Made by a program: the position numbers and the translations under genes. From an uncultured Litoreibacter sp. (GTDB lineage Bacteria; Pseudomonadota; Alphaproteobacteria; Rhodobacterales; Rhodobacteraceae): a DNA stretch of 64,000 nucleotides. Below, piece after piece: positions 8,767 to 17,229 of this stretch (position 1 is its first letter; every line of letters starts with the position of its first letter). Location: positions 1,046,844 through 1,110,843 of the forward strand of contig NZ_CANKWO010000001.1 in NCBI RefSeq assembly GCF_947487515.1, in the 5' to 3' direction. Below the pieces are notes generated by a model. It was given only the letters and a program-made list of their open reading frames with translations. It was not told the DNA's origin and did not search any database.

Positions 8767-10698
8767 TCACCCGCGCAGCTCCAGATACCGCTTCTTCGCT
8801 TCCTCATTTAGCCCAAACTCACGGACCATGTTGGCGATGGCCACCTCGTCAGATTTATCGGCATAGCGGAATTCGGAATCTGCGTAGCGGTTGATCTCTT
8901 GGATCACCATCTCGGTGGTGATCGGCTGACGAAGCTCTTCGATCATGCCCTTCTTTTCATCGTACGATTTGAACAAGAACAAATCGGGTTCTTCCATCCA
9001 TTCGTCCGGCAGCTCAAAGTCCATCGCTCGCACCTTCACCGCGTCGGTAATGTTCTTGATCGCACGTCCCGTAAAGCGGTGGTCAGCCTCTTGGATTGCC
9101 TTCAGGTAGGTGCCCATCTTCGCAATCGTATCCAAGTCGCCCACATCCTTGGACACCTTTTCATAGACGCGCAGCAGGCCTTCTTCATGCGGCTTCGCGT
9201 GACCGTCAAAGGAGGCAGCCACGGCCTTTTTGATTTCTTGCGCCGCGAAGGGTTCAAAATCGCCCAAAGGAATGTCGTGGTTCTTCCCCATCAGCAAATT
9301 GAGGATATCCACATAGTCGTCGCGCGTTTGCGGCCCATCCACAAGGAAGCGCGCACCAGCCCGTTGGCGCAACGCGTCATCCACGTTTTCAGGGTAGTTC
9401 GAGAACATCCCGAAGGTGCAATTGCCCCGCACCACGGTATTCGCCCCTGCGAAACTCTCCATCAAAACGGCTGTGATCTCCAGCTGACCCGCGCTCGATT
9501 GGCGATCCCCGCGTTTACCAGCGAGTTGGTCGATATCGTCAATGGTGCCAAAGCCGATCACATTGGGGTCGATCACATTGTTGATGAAGGCCTTGGCGTT
9601 TTGGCCTGACTTGCCCTGATAGCTGTCGATGTTGTCGGTGCTGAGGTTCTGATAGCGGAACGGATAGCCTGCTGTCTCGCAATAGCCCGACATCAAGCCC
9701 GCCATCATCTGGATCAAGGTGGTTTTACCCGTGCCCGGTGCGCCATCCCCCATGAAGGTAAAGATAAAGCCCCCCAGTTCCGCAAACGGGTTCAACTTGC
9801 GCTCAAAGTCGTAGGCCATCACCATCTTGGCCAATTTCATCGATTGGTATTTGGCGATGTGGTTCCCGACGACCTCATTCGGTTTTTTGAAGCTCATCGT
9901 CAGCTTGCTGCCCTTGGCCGCGGAGGCTGGCGTGAAGCCGTTAATCGTCAGATCGTCCGCCTCCACGCGGTAGGAGGTCGTGTTGAACGCCTCCAAACGC
10001 GGGGTGTTTTGGGCGCGCAGGCTGGATTTCTCCATCAACTGTTCTGCATAGGCCAGAACCGTGGCGACCAGCTTTGCGTCGTCATCCGCAAACACAGTCA
10101 GGTCTTGGTCCAACTCCCAAAGTGCGCCGTGCAAGGCCAGTTGCGCGTTGTCGGTCAGGACTTCCTCAACCGCGCCGATCTCGACGGTGGCTTCGGTTGC
10201 GTGGGACGCCAATAGGTAGGACGTCGCATTGGCGAAGGTGAACAATGTCGCCAAAGCTTCGGCAGCCAGCAATTCGCCGAACTCGGCGCGGCGGGCCTCG
10301 GCCACGCGGCCAGCAAGATTGTCCTTTTTCAACTCGGCCAATCCAGTGGCTTCCGAGAACGCCTCGCCCGCGGCCAAACCGATGGCGATGGCGCGGCGAA
10401 TGCCGTGCAGCACGCTGGCCTGCACAGCTGAGGGCAGTGCGTCATCGCCGACGCCCTCGACCCTCTCAATCAGGCGCACGCCTTCGGGACGCGCCGTAGA
10501 GCGGGTCACCAATCCCGGTGTGGTGGAGCGGAACCGGCGACGCGTGCCCAGACCGGCGGATTTTTCGGCCTTTGGGGCCTCCTTCGCGGTTGCGATGCGC
10601 GGCGTATGGTCCACGCCTTCCAACATCGCCACGGCTGCGTCGTAATGCTTGCGGATGTCGTCTTCGGACATCTCCATAAAATCGGCTGATTGGCTCAC
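8767..10698 (-). CDS. AAA+ family ATPase with long N-terminal helical domain
   Basis: 643 residues. The AAA core starts near residue 310: Walker A GDGAPGTGKTT (317-327), Walker B region IGFGTIDDID (381-390), a sensor-1-like Asn in MFSNYPENVDD (434) and arginine-finger candidates in DALRQRAGARF (444-451). The first 300 residues are helical and of no family I know, with an acidic start (MEMSEDDIRKHYDAAVAML). The start is GTG with GAGGGT upstream. AAA+ proteins use ATP cycles in a ring to remodel proteins or complexes. No protease, nuclease or helicase motif follows. Its neighbours (long coiled coil, several membrane proteins) suggest a remodelling machine at the membrane. Confidence 0.82.
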   Translation of the reverse strand: MSQSADFMEMSEDDIRKHYDAAVAMLEGVDHTPRIATAKEAPKAEKSAGLGTRRRFRSTTPGLVTRSTARPEGVRLIERVEGVGDDALPSAVQASVLHGIRRAIAIGLAAGEAFSEATGLAELKKDNLAGRVAEARRAEFGELLAAEALATLFTFANATSYLLASHATEATVEIGAVEEVLTDNAQLALHGALWELDQDLTVFADDDAKLVATVLAYAEQLMEKSSLRAQNTPRLEAFNTTSYRVEADDLTINGFTPASAAKGSKLTMSFKKPNEVVGNHIAKYQSMKLAKMVMAYDFERKLNPFAELGGFIFTFMGDGAPGTGKTTLIQMMAGLMSGYCETAGYPFRYQNLSTDNIDSYQGKSGQNAKAFINNVIDPNVIGFGTIDDIDQLAGKRGDRQSSAGQLEITAVLMESFAGANTVVRGNCTFGMFSNYPENVDDALRQRAGARFLVDGPQTRDDYVDILNLLMGKNHDIPLGDFEPFAAQEIKKAVAASFDGHAKPHEEGLLRVYEKVSKDVGDLDTIAKMGTYLKAIQEADHRFTGRAIKNITDAVKVRAMDFELPDEWMEEPDLFLFKSYDEKKGMIEELRQPITTEMVIQEINRYADSEFRYADKSDEVAIANMVREFGLNEEAKKRYLELRG

Positions 10699-10735
10699 GT
10701 CAAACCCTCATCTTTGTCTTTAATATATTCGGTAT

Positions 10736-11899
10736 TTATCGGTAACTCACCACGCGACCAGCAGGGCTGACCACAAATTTGCGCACGTCCTTGAAACCCG
10801 CAGGGTTCTTTTCTGCCAGAACCTGAAAGGGGCGTTGAGGCAAAATGACCGCGCGTTCAATACTTGTCGTGCCGGTTTCAGCGCCCCGCCCTGCGAATGG
10901 GTCGAGCTTGAAAATCTCGCGTTCCACCGAGCCAAACCAGCCCTTTTTCTCCAGCTCTGTGCGCTCGGAGTGCAGGTCCTCAACAGTCCACGCCAAAGTC
11001 CAATCGTCACCGACGGCGCCTTGCGCTTCTTCCAACACCTCACGGATCGGACCTGATTGCTGCGTGAAGGCCGAGGAATACATCGGCCCCACATGAATGC
11101 GGCGCAACCGCTTGGGGTGTAGGTCGTCAAAGTCGCGGTCAAACCCTTGGGCAATGGTCAGCAGCTTCAACCCAGCCGAGCCTTGCGCCGTCAGATGCGC
11201 CTGTGCCTCGGGCCAACGCCGCGCGTCTTTTGGCAGCGCCACATCGCCTGTGTCCTCGACATCCATCAGGTAGATCGTCGGCACGTTTTGCTGGCTATCA
11301 TAGACCGCCCAATGCAGCATATAGGTCCGGCGGTCCTTTTTGTTGCCGGTCCATAGCGCTTGCGGATCATTGGTCGCCCAGAACAATTCGCTGGTTTGTA
11401 GCTGTTGGTAATACAGCCGTTGGGTCATGGCGTATTGCAGCTTGGTCGGCACGGTCAAATCACCCACGATCTGGCGCACCATCTCGTCTTTCAACTCGTC
11501 AACCGAGCGCATGCCCGCCAGATGCTTGTCCGCCTGTTGCGCGTCATTGGCCATTTTCATCAGCTCGGCAAACACCGGAAAACCGCTTTCAAGGCGATCA
11601 ATCGACAGCGATCCAAAGAACACGCCCGTGTCGCGCCCCGTCAGCAAATACTTATGGCTCAACGCACGGAAGGTGCGCGCGATGCGGGTCACATACTCGG
11701 ATATGATCCCGACATCGGTTTTGGAGAACGTCCGCTCCACCTCCATCTCGGCGGCCACACGGGCCAGATGGCCGGTGATCCGCTCGAACTTGGCAAAGTA
11801 GCGCCGCGCCGCGAGGTCGTCCGTCAGACCGGAGTGGTCTTGGGTGAGGTTTAGGTCTTCAGTCGTCACCACGTTTTTCCCATCGTTTACGCATTGCAC
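10736..11899 (-). CDS. hypothetical protein, 387 aa, of the AAA/coiled-coil gene set
   Basis: Soluble protein with no recognised domain. The N-terminal third is helical (AARRYFAKFERITGHLARVAAEMEV is typical of its register), the middle contains YMLHWAVYDSQQNVPTIYLM and DVEDTG, and the C-terminal part has RRIHVGPMYSSAFT and ILPQRPFQVLAEKN. No membrane helix. It ends 37 bases before the ATPase start and its GTG start overlaps the preceding small membrane gene by 41 bases; another GTG pair 24 bases in (11875) would reduce the overlap and is equally possible. Likely a core partner of the ATPase; biochemical role unknown. Confidence 0.68.
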   Translation of the reverse strand: MQCVNDGKNVVTTEDLNLTQDHSGLTDDLAARRYFAKFERITGHLARVAAEMEVERTFSKTDVGIISEYVTRIARTFRALSHKYLLTGRDTGVFFGSLSIDRLESGFPVFAELMKMANDAQQADKHLAGMRSVDELKDEMVRQIVGDLTVPTKLQYAMTQRLYYQQLQTSELFWATNDPQALWTGNKKDRRTYMLHWAVYDSQQNVPTIYLMDVEDTGDVALPKDARRWPEAQAHLTAQGSAGLKLLTIAQGFDRDFDDLHPKRLRRIHVGPMYSSAFTQQSGPIREVLEEAQGAVGDDWTLAWTVEDLHSERTELEKKGWFGSVEREIFKLDPFAGRGAETGTTSIERAVILPQRPFQVLAEKNPAGFKDVRKFVVSPAGRVVSYR

Positions 11900-12134
11900 A
11901 AGCTCCTGCTGTGAAGCCTACAAATATCATCACCGGCAACAGATCTGCCTTCTCTCCGACCAGTAGGCCTTGCCAATGCCAAAACCCTAATACCAGTGCA
12001 CTGACTATCGCCCAAGCCCACCACTTTCTGGCCTGCCCAAAACTAAGAACAATCAAGATTTCAATGACCATCCAAAACGGTTTGACCAAGTGGAGCAGGA
12101 AGCGTTTCACTTCGACCCCAGAAACCGCCGCCAT
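11859..12134 (-). CDS. small membrane protein, 91 aa
   Basis: Two or three hydrophobic segments (FLLHLVKPFWMVIEILIVLSF near the N-terminus, WWAWAIVSALVLGFW, and LLPVMIFVGFTAGACAM) and a basic tail ending RKRWEKRGDD. The reading frame overlaps the genes on both sides, which is usual in this gene set. No family recognised. Likely a membrane anchor of the ATPase system. Confidence 0.6.
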   Translation of the reverse strand: MAAVSGVEVKRFLLHLVKPFWMVIEILIVLSFGQARKWWAWAIVSALVLGFWHWQGLLVGEKADLLPVMIFVGFTAGACAMRKRWEKRGDD

Positions 12135-12328
12135 GCGGCCTTACCAAAGTCGACGAAAATACTTCCAAACTCAAAAAGGACAACAAAAAGCACTGCCAAA
12201 GAGGCCAAAACTTCGGCTCGGTAAACCAAAAAGGACAAGACATCCCAGTCATTGCGCCATGCCATGTTAGTGAGCGCAGTCCCAACAAACGCTGCCCCTA
12301 AGAGAAACAAAGCGAGCTTATTACTCAA
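12107..12328 (-). CDS. small membrane protein with TTG start, about 73 aa
   Basis: A short frame between the coiled-coil gene and the next small membrane gene. From the TTG five bases after the coiled-coil stop it encodes LSNKLALFLLGAAFVG and LASLAVLFVVLFEFG, two hydrophobic segments, then a basic end (KAAWRRFLGSK). The longer open frame runs back into the coiled-coil gene and reads as shadow sequence there, so the start must be downstream. It overlaps the next gene by 28 bases. AGGGC just before the TTG is a weak ribosome site. Confidence 0.5.
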   Translation of the reverse strand: MSNKLALFLLGAAFVGTALTNMAWRNDWDVLSFLVYRAEVLASLAVLFVVLFEFGSIFVDFGKAAWRRFLGSK

Positions 12329-12332
12329 GCCC

Positions 12333-13409
12333 TTAAGCCCCGTACAGGTTCTTATCGTGCTTCTCGACGATCTTCTCGAAGCGACGGGCGAAGCGCTCAT
12401 CGGCTTTCGCTTTTTGCTCCAGCACCTTGCGGGCGAAGACCATTTGATCCTCATGGGCTTCCATCATCTCGGTCATGCGGGCGTTCGTCGCCGCACCGAT
12501 ACCGGCCATGGCGGATTGCGCCTCTTGGTCGGTTTTCACGCCGATTTCGTTGATCTTATGGGCCACGTCTTGCTGTTGCGCGGTCTTCAAGGATTTGGTC
12601 AGCGCATCATACAGGACCACGCGCTGCTTGGTGTCGGTTTCCAGCTTGTTGATCAGCACCATTTGCGTCGCCGCTTGGTTCTGCAAGCTGTCGATCCAAG
12701 TTTTGCCCTGCTCGATGTAGCGCTCCAAGGTTTGGGACTTGGCAAGCTTCACTTGCTCGGCCTGCACCTTTTCGTTGTACTCGGAGTTCAGGCCAGCCAG
12801 CTCGGTCTCCAGCTTGGTGCGTGCGGCGGCGTCTTGTTCAACCGAGATTTTGTTCTCCAGCTCGATGATTTTCGGGTCCATCGCCACGATCTCGGCACGT
12901 AGGGTTTCCAGTTCACCCACAGTAAATTCGCGGTCGTCCAGCGTGACGGTCAGGTTGCCTTCAACCTTTTCCTTTTGCTCATTCAGCATAGTCAGCTGAC
13001 CTTGCAACAAGGCAACGATGGTGTCGGACTTGCCGATCAGGTCCTGCAACTTGTCGTCAATCGACGCGGTGCGCATACGCTCTTGGCGCAGGCTTTCCGA
13101 TTTGCCTTTGGAGAACATTCCGACGAAGCTTTCCCAGCCGGTTTTCTCGCGCATCGCAGAGAAGTCTTCCGAAAAACCAGACGTCACATCGTCCAAGCCC
13201 ATGATGAGTTCCGCGATATTCGCGTCCATCGCAGCTGTATGCGCGTGGACGTCTTCAAGAGAGGCGTTTTCGATGTCCAAATCCAACGCAGTGTCCGAAT
13301 TGAGTTTGGCGCGCGCGCTTTCAATCTTGCTCGTCATTTCTGCAATTTTCGATTGTGCTTCTGCCACTTGGCTTTGGCTTTCGCGAACCTGCGCATCAAA
13401 ATCGGCCAT
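12333..13409 (-). CDS. long coiled-coil protein, first gene of the AAA gene set
   Basis: 358 residues, almost entirely heptad-like and rich in Glu, Gln, Lys and Ala, without signal peptide or membrane helix. Coiled-coil stretches cover about 1-60 and 130-235. Between them lies a less helical segment containing TGWESFVGMFSKGKSES. Near 240-275 the run LERYIEQGKTWIDSLQNQ followed by ATQMVLINKLETDTK faintly recalls TelA-type tellurite-resistance proteins, by eye only. Similar genes in Rhodobacter-type genomes are often labelled microtubule-binding from low-complexity matches, a label with no functional support. It heads the transcript; its start follows an A/T-rich 150-base gap with the terminator of the next gene. 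Confidence 0.72.
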   Translation of the reverse strand: MADFDAQVRESQSQVAEAQSKIAEMTSKIESARAKLNSDTALDLDIENASLEDVHAHTAAMDANIAELIMGLDDVTSGFSEDFSAMREKTGWESFVGMFSKGKSESLRQERMRTASIDDKLQDLIGKSDTIVALLQGQLTMLNEQKEKVEGNLTVTLDDREFTVGELETLRAEIVAMDPKIIELENKISVEQDAAARTKLETELAGLNSEYNEKVQAEQVKLAKSQTLERYIEQGKTWIDSLQNQAATQMVLINKLETDTKQRVVLYDALTKSLKTAQQQDVAHKINEIGVKTDQEAQSAMAGIGAATNARMTEMMEAHEDQMVFARKVLEQKAKADERFARRFEKIVEKHDKNLYGA

Positions 13410-13507
13410 CGGTAATCCCTCTTCGTCTCTTAAATGTTATTATCTTTTACATAGGTGCCCCCGCGGGCGTTTTAAAGAGTTTGCCATGTGCAAACCCCGC
13501 CTGCCAC

Positions 13508-13542
13508 AAAAAAAGGACGGCCCTTGCATTCAAGAGCCGCCC
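13508..13542 (-). terminator. intrinsic terminator of the phytase-like protein gene
   Basis: A GC-rich near-perfect hairpin (GGACGGCCCTTG against CAAGAGCCGCCC with a CATT loop and one or two mismatches) preceded by seven A residues on the plus strand, which become a T-run on the minus strand. It lies 22 bases past the stop of the minus-strand gene that it would end. Confidence 0.8.
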
Positions 13543-13564
13543 GATTGTTAAAACCACGCGAGGT

Positions 13565-15766
13565 TCACTCGGCGGCGCTAGTCTCCACCTGCCCGAAACT
13601 GAAGAACATCGTCTCACCGGAGTGGTCATCAACACCGTCATTGTCAGTGCTGACCCAAGCCGTGCCGTCCTTCAATATGGCCAGCCCTTCGACCTTATCG
13701 AGAACATATCCACCGGTAGAGGTCAGATCAGGTATCAGATCGCGAACCTCTTCTTTTATCACCACCGGCAGTTCGTGACCCAAAGGGGCCGGAACCATCT
13801 CTGAAAGGGCTACGCTGTAGATTTTCTTGGTCACCGCCTCTGCGCCGATCTGATTGTCACGCTCGATAATGTAGACGTAATCGCCATGAGCGGTGATTTC
13901 TGACAGGCCAACCCAGCCCTTCGCTGGCTCGGTCTTGGGGTAGTGAACCGCCCCCCATTCCTTGGTTTCAAGGTTGTAGGATACCAGCTTGGTGAGGTTC
14001 TTGGGATCGTCTTTCCATTCCCGCTGAACGGCCATCCATAGGGTGTCGCCAACCTTAGTCACGCCCTCGAACCCGAAGCGTTTTTCAACCGAGGCCAGTT
14101 CAGGGGGCAAGCCGATTTCACCTTTGCGGTCCTTGATCACGCCCTTGGCGTTCACATGGTAGATCGCATGCGGGATCACACGGTCAGTGCGCCCTTCAGA
14201 TGCCAGATAGAACCCGCCTTTCCCGTCCAATGTGATCCCTTCAAGGTCAAGTTTTTGGGCGACCTCTCCGTTCTGGCGCGTAACGCGGATTACATCGACG
14301 ATTTTGGCAGGGCTTTGGCTGGGATCAATCTTGAAAATCGAGGGCTGGAACCCGTAAAAGCTGTCATTGACCGCATAGATCATGCCGTCCTCATCAGCCA
14401 CCATGCCCGAAATCGCACCCCAACCGGTCACCTCGCTCATGCCGTCCGACGTCAACTGCGGATAGGCTGGCGCCTGATCTTCGAATTGGTAGATCATCAC
14501 ATGGGACCGCGCGCCTTTATCTTCAACCAGGTCTTTTTCATTGGCCGAAATCAACAAACCACGCTCAGGAATGGTAACAAAGCCCTCTGGCCCAACACCT
14601 GAGGGCAGCAATTGCGTCAACTCGGGCGCGGCAGGATTGGTCACATCATACACACCAACGACCGAGGCACGTTCCGCCCCGACGAATACCATCGGAGTGC
14701 CCTCATAGGTGCCGAAGGTCACGCTTTCGGGCTCCACACCCTTGCTGTCGGAGCGCTTGTCGGGGTAGTGGCCGATTTGAACGACCGCGTGCTCAAAGCT
14801 GGCACCACTGTCGTAAACCACATCCCCAGATTTGGTGAAGATGCTCCAACCGCGTGACCCTCCGTCCATGTCGCCTTCATTGGCGATGGCAAATCTGTCA
14901 TCATCAATCCAAGTTACTGCATCCGGCTCGCGGACACGGTCAAGTTGGGTTTCGTTGAAAATCAGCGCGCCCCGCTCGTCGGTTGCATCAATGCCAGTCA
15001 AATCGACCGATCCCGCCGAGAAGTGATTGATGACCTCCCCCTGACGTGACACGACGACAAGGTGGTTGTTTTCTTGTAAAGTTACGACGGTTTCGCCCAA
15101 GGCGTTGATGGATACAAATTCCGGCTCCGGATCTTCCGGCGACACCTCTGCCAGCCCCGTCAACTGCACGGCCTTCAACGTGTCGCAGCGCAACCCGCCA
15201 TCCTCGGACAAGTCAAGCATCGCAAGAAAACCCGCAGGGAGTTGTCCCGTCCGCCCGTCGCCAGCATCTTCGTCGCGCTCGTTTTCAATTGCGATAGAGA
15301 CAAAACTACCGTCTTTTGCCACTGCCACGCTGTCAGGCTGCCCGCCCAAGTCACACCGCGCAACTTCGGATCCATCCTTGAGGTCAATCGCCGCAAGGTA
15401 GCCCGAAGGAGCGACATAGCTCTGCGACGTGTTAACCCCCACAATCGCCAAGTTGCCTATGATCGCAACCGAGGTTGGCTCCCCCTGCAAGGCAATGTTG
15501 CCCAGCGGTTTTGGCTGCGCTGGATCGGTGATGTCAATCCGGCCCAAAACGCCCAATGGGCTGTCGGTATAGACCAGCGTCATGCCATCGGCCGTCGCCG
15601 CAATGATCTCCGCGCTGGTGTCACGAGAACGGTCTTCGCCCTGCGCCATGTTTTGCGCCACAGGAAAAGAGGCAATGCGGTTGAAGTTCTTCTCAGCCAG
15701 CGCCGGTGCGGCGCAGGCCACTGCAAAGGCAAGTCCAGAACCAAAGGTTTTCGATAGATAGGTCAT
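13565..15766 (-). CDS. exported beta-propeller / phytase-like esterase protein
   Basis: 733 residues with a clear signal peptide (about 1-24, cleavage after APALA). Residues about 25-420 read as a beta-propeller surface protein with repeated units such as GEPTSVAIIGNLAIVGVN and GQPDSVAVAKDGSFVSIAIE, and the acidic FAIANEGDMDGGSRG. Residues about 440-715 resemble the esterase-like phytase domain: LDLEGITLDGKGGFYLASEGRTDRVIP, GFEGVTKVGDTLWMAVQRE, DKVEGLAILKDGTAWVSTDNDG. Acidic clusters suggest calcium binding. It should act in the periplasm or outside and could release phosphate from an organic ester; substrate unknown. It stands alone with its own terminator. Confidence 0.78.
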   Translation of the reverse strand: MTYLSKTFGSGLAFAVACAAPALAEKNFNRIASFPVAQNMAQGEDRSRDTSAEIIAATADGMTLVYTDSPLGVLGRIDITDPAQPKPLGNIALQGEPTSVAIIGNLAIVGVNTSQSYVAPSGYLAAIDLKDGSEVARCDLGGQPDSVAVAKDGSFVSIAIENERDEDAGDGRTGQLPAGFLAMLDLSEDGGLRCDTLKAVQLTGLAEVSPEDPEPEFVSINALGETVVTLQENNHLVVVSRQGEVINHFSAGSVDLTGIDATDERGALIFNETQLDRVREPDAVTWIDDDRFAIANEGDMDGGSRGWSIFTKSGDVVYDSGASFEHAVVQIGHYPDKRSDSKGVEPESVTFGTYEGTPMVFVGAERASVVGVYDVTNPAAPELTQLLPSGVGPEGFVTIPERGLLISANEKDLVEDKGARSHVMIYQFEDQAPAYPQLTSDGMSEVTGWGAISGMVADEDGMIYAVNDSFYGFQPSIFKIDPSQSPAKIVDVIRVTRQNGEVAQKLDLEGITLDGKGGFYLASEGRTDRVIPHAIYHVNAKGVIKDRKGEIGLPPELASVEKRFGFEGVTKVGDTLWMAVQREWKDDPKNLTKLVSYNLETKEWGAVHYPKTEPAKGWVGLSEITAHGDYVYIIERDNQIGAEAVTKKIYSVALSEMVPAPLGHELPVVIKEEVRDLIPDLTSTGGYVLDKVEGLAILKDGTAWVSTDNDGVDDHSGETMFFSFGQVETSAAE

Positions 15767-15835
15767 AGCGTCTCTCAGTTACAAAATCCCAAAGGTTTTC
15801 ACCGAGGCCAGTCACGCCTATGTGACGGTTTCATT

Positions 15836-16633
15836 TCAGTTATATGACAACACGCGTTTCACAAGTGGGTCTTGGGGGCTTTTCAGGCCCTCAATCACGT
15901 CAAAGTGGTGCCGTCCTGGCAAGATAACTTGCGGCGCGTCCCAAGCTTTTGCCAACCACCTCGCCTGATCCAAAAACACGGGGCGTTCTTGCGATCCGAC
16001 CACAACTGTCACCGGCACATCGAGCGGCTTGCCCAAGGCAGGGCTTTCGGTGATCGCCTCGGCCTCATCCAGTCGCAAGCTATCGTTCATTGACAGGCTG
16101 AGCAGTGGGCGCAAGTCTGACACCGGTGAGATCGGGACAACATGCGAAACCCGTTTGGCAACCTGCGAGGGTAGTACAGAGGCCATCGCCATGCGCGCCA
16201 CAAGATGCCCGCCCGCTGAATGCCCAACCAATACAATTGGCCCCTCAACCCGCTCCGCCAAATCCGTGATCGCTTGGGCAATATGAGAGGTGATCTCGCT
16301 GATCCGCACCTCGGGAGCCAGTGGATAGCCGATATGCCCGATGGCCCAGCCTAACCGGTAAGCCCCCAGCCCGAAACAGGTCCAATCGTCCTTATGGCGT
16401 TGCACCCAGTACCCTCCATGCACAAAGACATACAGGCCCTTGATCAAGCCTTCCGGTCTGATCAGGTCATATTTGGCCCTTGGATTAACTCCGTAGCCTA
16501 CGTCATATTCGCCGTCATGCGTTGCCCGAAACTTGGCAGACGCAGCTTCCCACCCATCTGCATATGCCTGTGCATTCGGGATAAAGCTGCCATTTTCATA
16601 TTCCAAATCAAGCTCTTGCTGGGTTTTCGACAT
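15836..16633 (-). CDS. alpha/beta hydrolase (esterase / kynurenine formamidase-like)
   Basis: About 265 residues. The oxyanion-hole motif FVHGGYW and the nucleophile elbow VGHSAGGH are both visible, with a C-terminal acid/histidine pair (VVVGSQERPVFLDQA and PGRHHFDVIEGL). HGGYW is typical of carboxylesterases and arylformamidases; no other tryptophan-pathway gene is near, so the substrate is open. No signal peptide, hence cytosolic. The chosen ATG is the fourth codon of a longer TTG-started frame. It is divergent from the sigma factor gene with only about 50 bases between them, so their promoters must overlap. Confidence 0.82.
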   Translation of the reverse strand: MSKTQQELDLEYENGSFIPNAQAYADGWEAASAKFRATHDGEYDVGYGVNPRAKYDLIRPEGLIKGLYVFVHGGYWVQRHKDDWTCFGLGAYRLGWAIGHIGYPLAPEVRISEITSHIAQAITDLAERVEGPIVLVGHSAGGHLVARMAMASVLPSQVAKRVSHVVPISPVSDLRPLLSLSMNDSLRLDEAEAITESPALGKPLDVPVTVVVGSQERPVFLDQARWLAKAWDAPQVILPGRHHFDVIEGLKSPQDPLVKRVLSYN

Positions 16634-16686
16634 TTTTCTCAACTTTTTTCCAAGGATTGACGCCGCCCGTGCGTCCTACCATCACT

Positions 16687-17229
16687 ATGCGTATGAAAAC
16701 CAGCGACGAGGCCTTGGCGCAAGCCGCCAGTGACGGGGACAGTGAGGCATTCAGCCTTTTGGTCCGGCGGCACTATGACCGTTTGTTCCGCCTCTCTTGG
16801 CGGTTAACGGGGCATAGGGCCGATGCCGAAGACCTGACCCACGATATATTGGCCGCCTTGCCTGCCAAGCTGCGGGCCTTCCGCGCGGATGCCAAGTTTA
16901 CCACATGGCTGTACCGTGTGACCCTCAATGCCGCGACGGATCGCGCCCGCAAAGCCCAACGCCGCAGCCGCGCGCGTGAAGGTTGGGGGCAAGACTACAC
17001 CCGCCGCGCCGCAGAAGCCGCAGAAGCGGCGGAGGCGCAAGACTGGCTCACCAACGCGATGCGTGCCTTGGCGCCCGAATTGCGCGAGACTGTGGCCCTG
17101 ACTTTGGGCGAGGACCTGACCCAAGCCCAAACCGCCGAAGTCATGGGGCTATCAGAAGGCACAATCGCGTGGCGCATGTCCGAGGTGAAACGCCACCTGC
17201 GCGAGATGGCCGAAAAGGAGGCCAAGTAG
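16687..17229 (+). CDS. ECF-type RNA polymerase sigma factor
   Basis: About 180 residues with the two-domain layout of group 4 sigma factors. Region 2: SEAFSLLVRRHYDRLFRLSWRL and AEDLTHDILAALPAKL, followed by FTTWLYRVTLNAATDRARK. Region 4: LAPELRETVALTLGEDLTQ, then AEVMGLSEGTIAWRMSEVKRHL, a helix-turn-helix. An alanine-rich linker (RRAAEAAEAAEAQ) joins them. Start codon is uncertain: ATG chosen, but a GTG 18 bases upstream lies about 12 bases after AAGGA. The stop codon directly abuts the ATG of the VWA gene, so the two are co-translated. The partner is the likely anti-sigma or sensor. Confidence 0.88.
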   Translation: MRMKTSDEALAQAASDGDSEAFSLLVRRHYDRLFRLSWRLTGHRADAEDLTHDILAALPAKLRAFRADAKFTTWLYRVTLNAATDRARKAQRRSRAREGWGQDYTRRAAEAAEAAEAQDWLTNAMRALAPELRETVALTLGEDLTQAQTAEVMGLSEGTIAWRMSEVKRHLREMAEKEAK

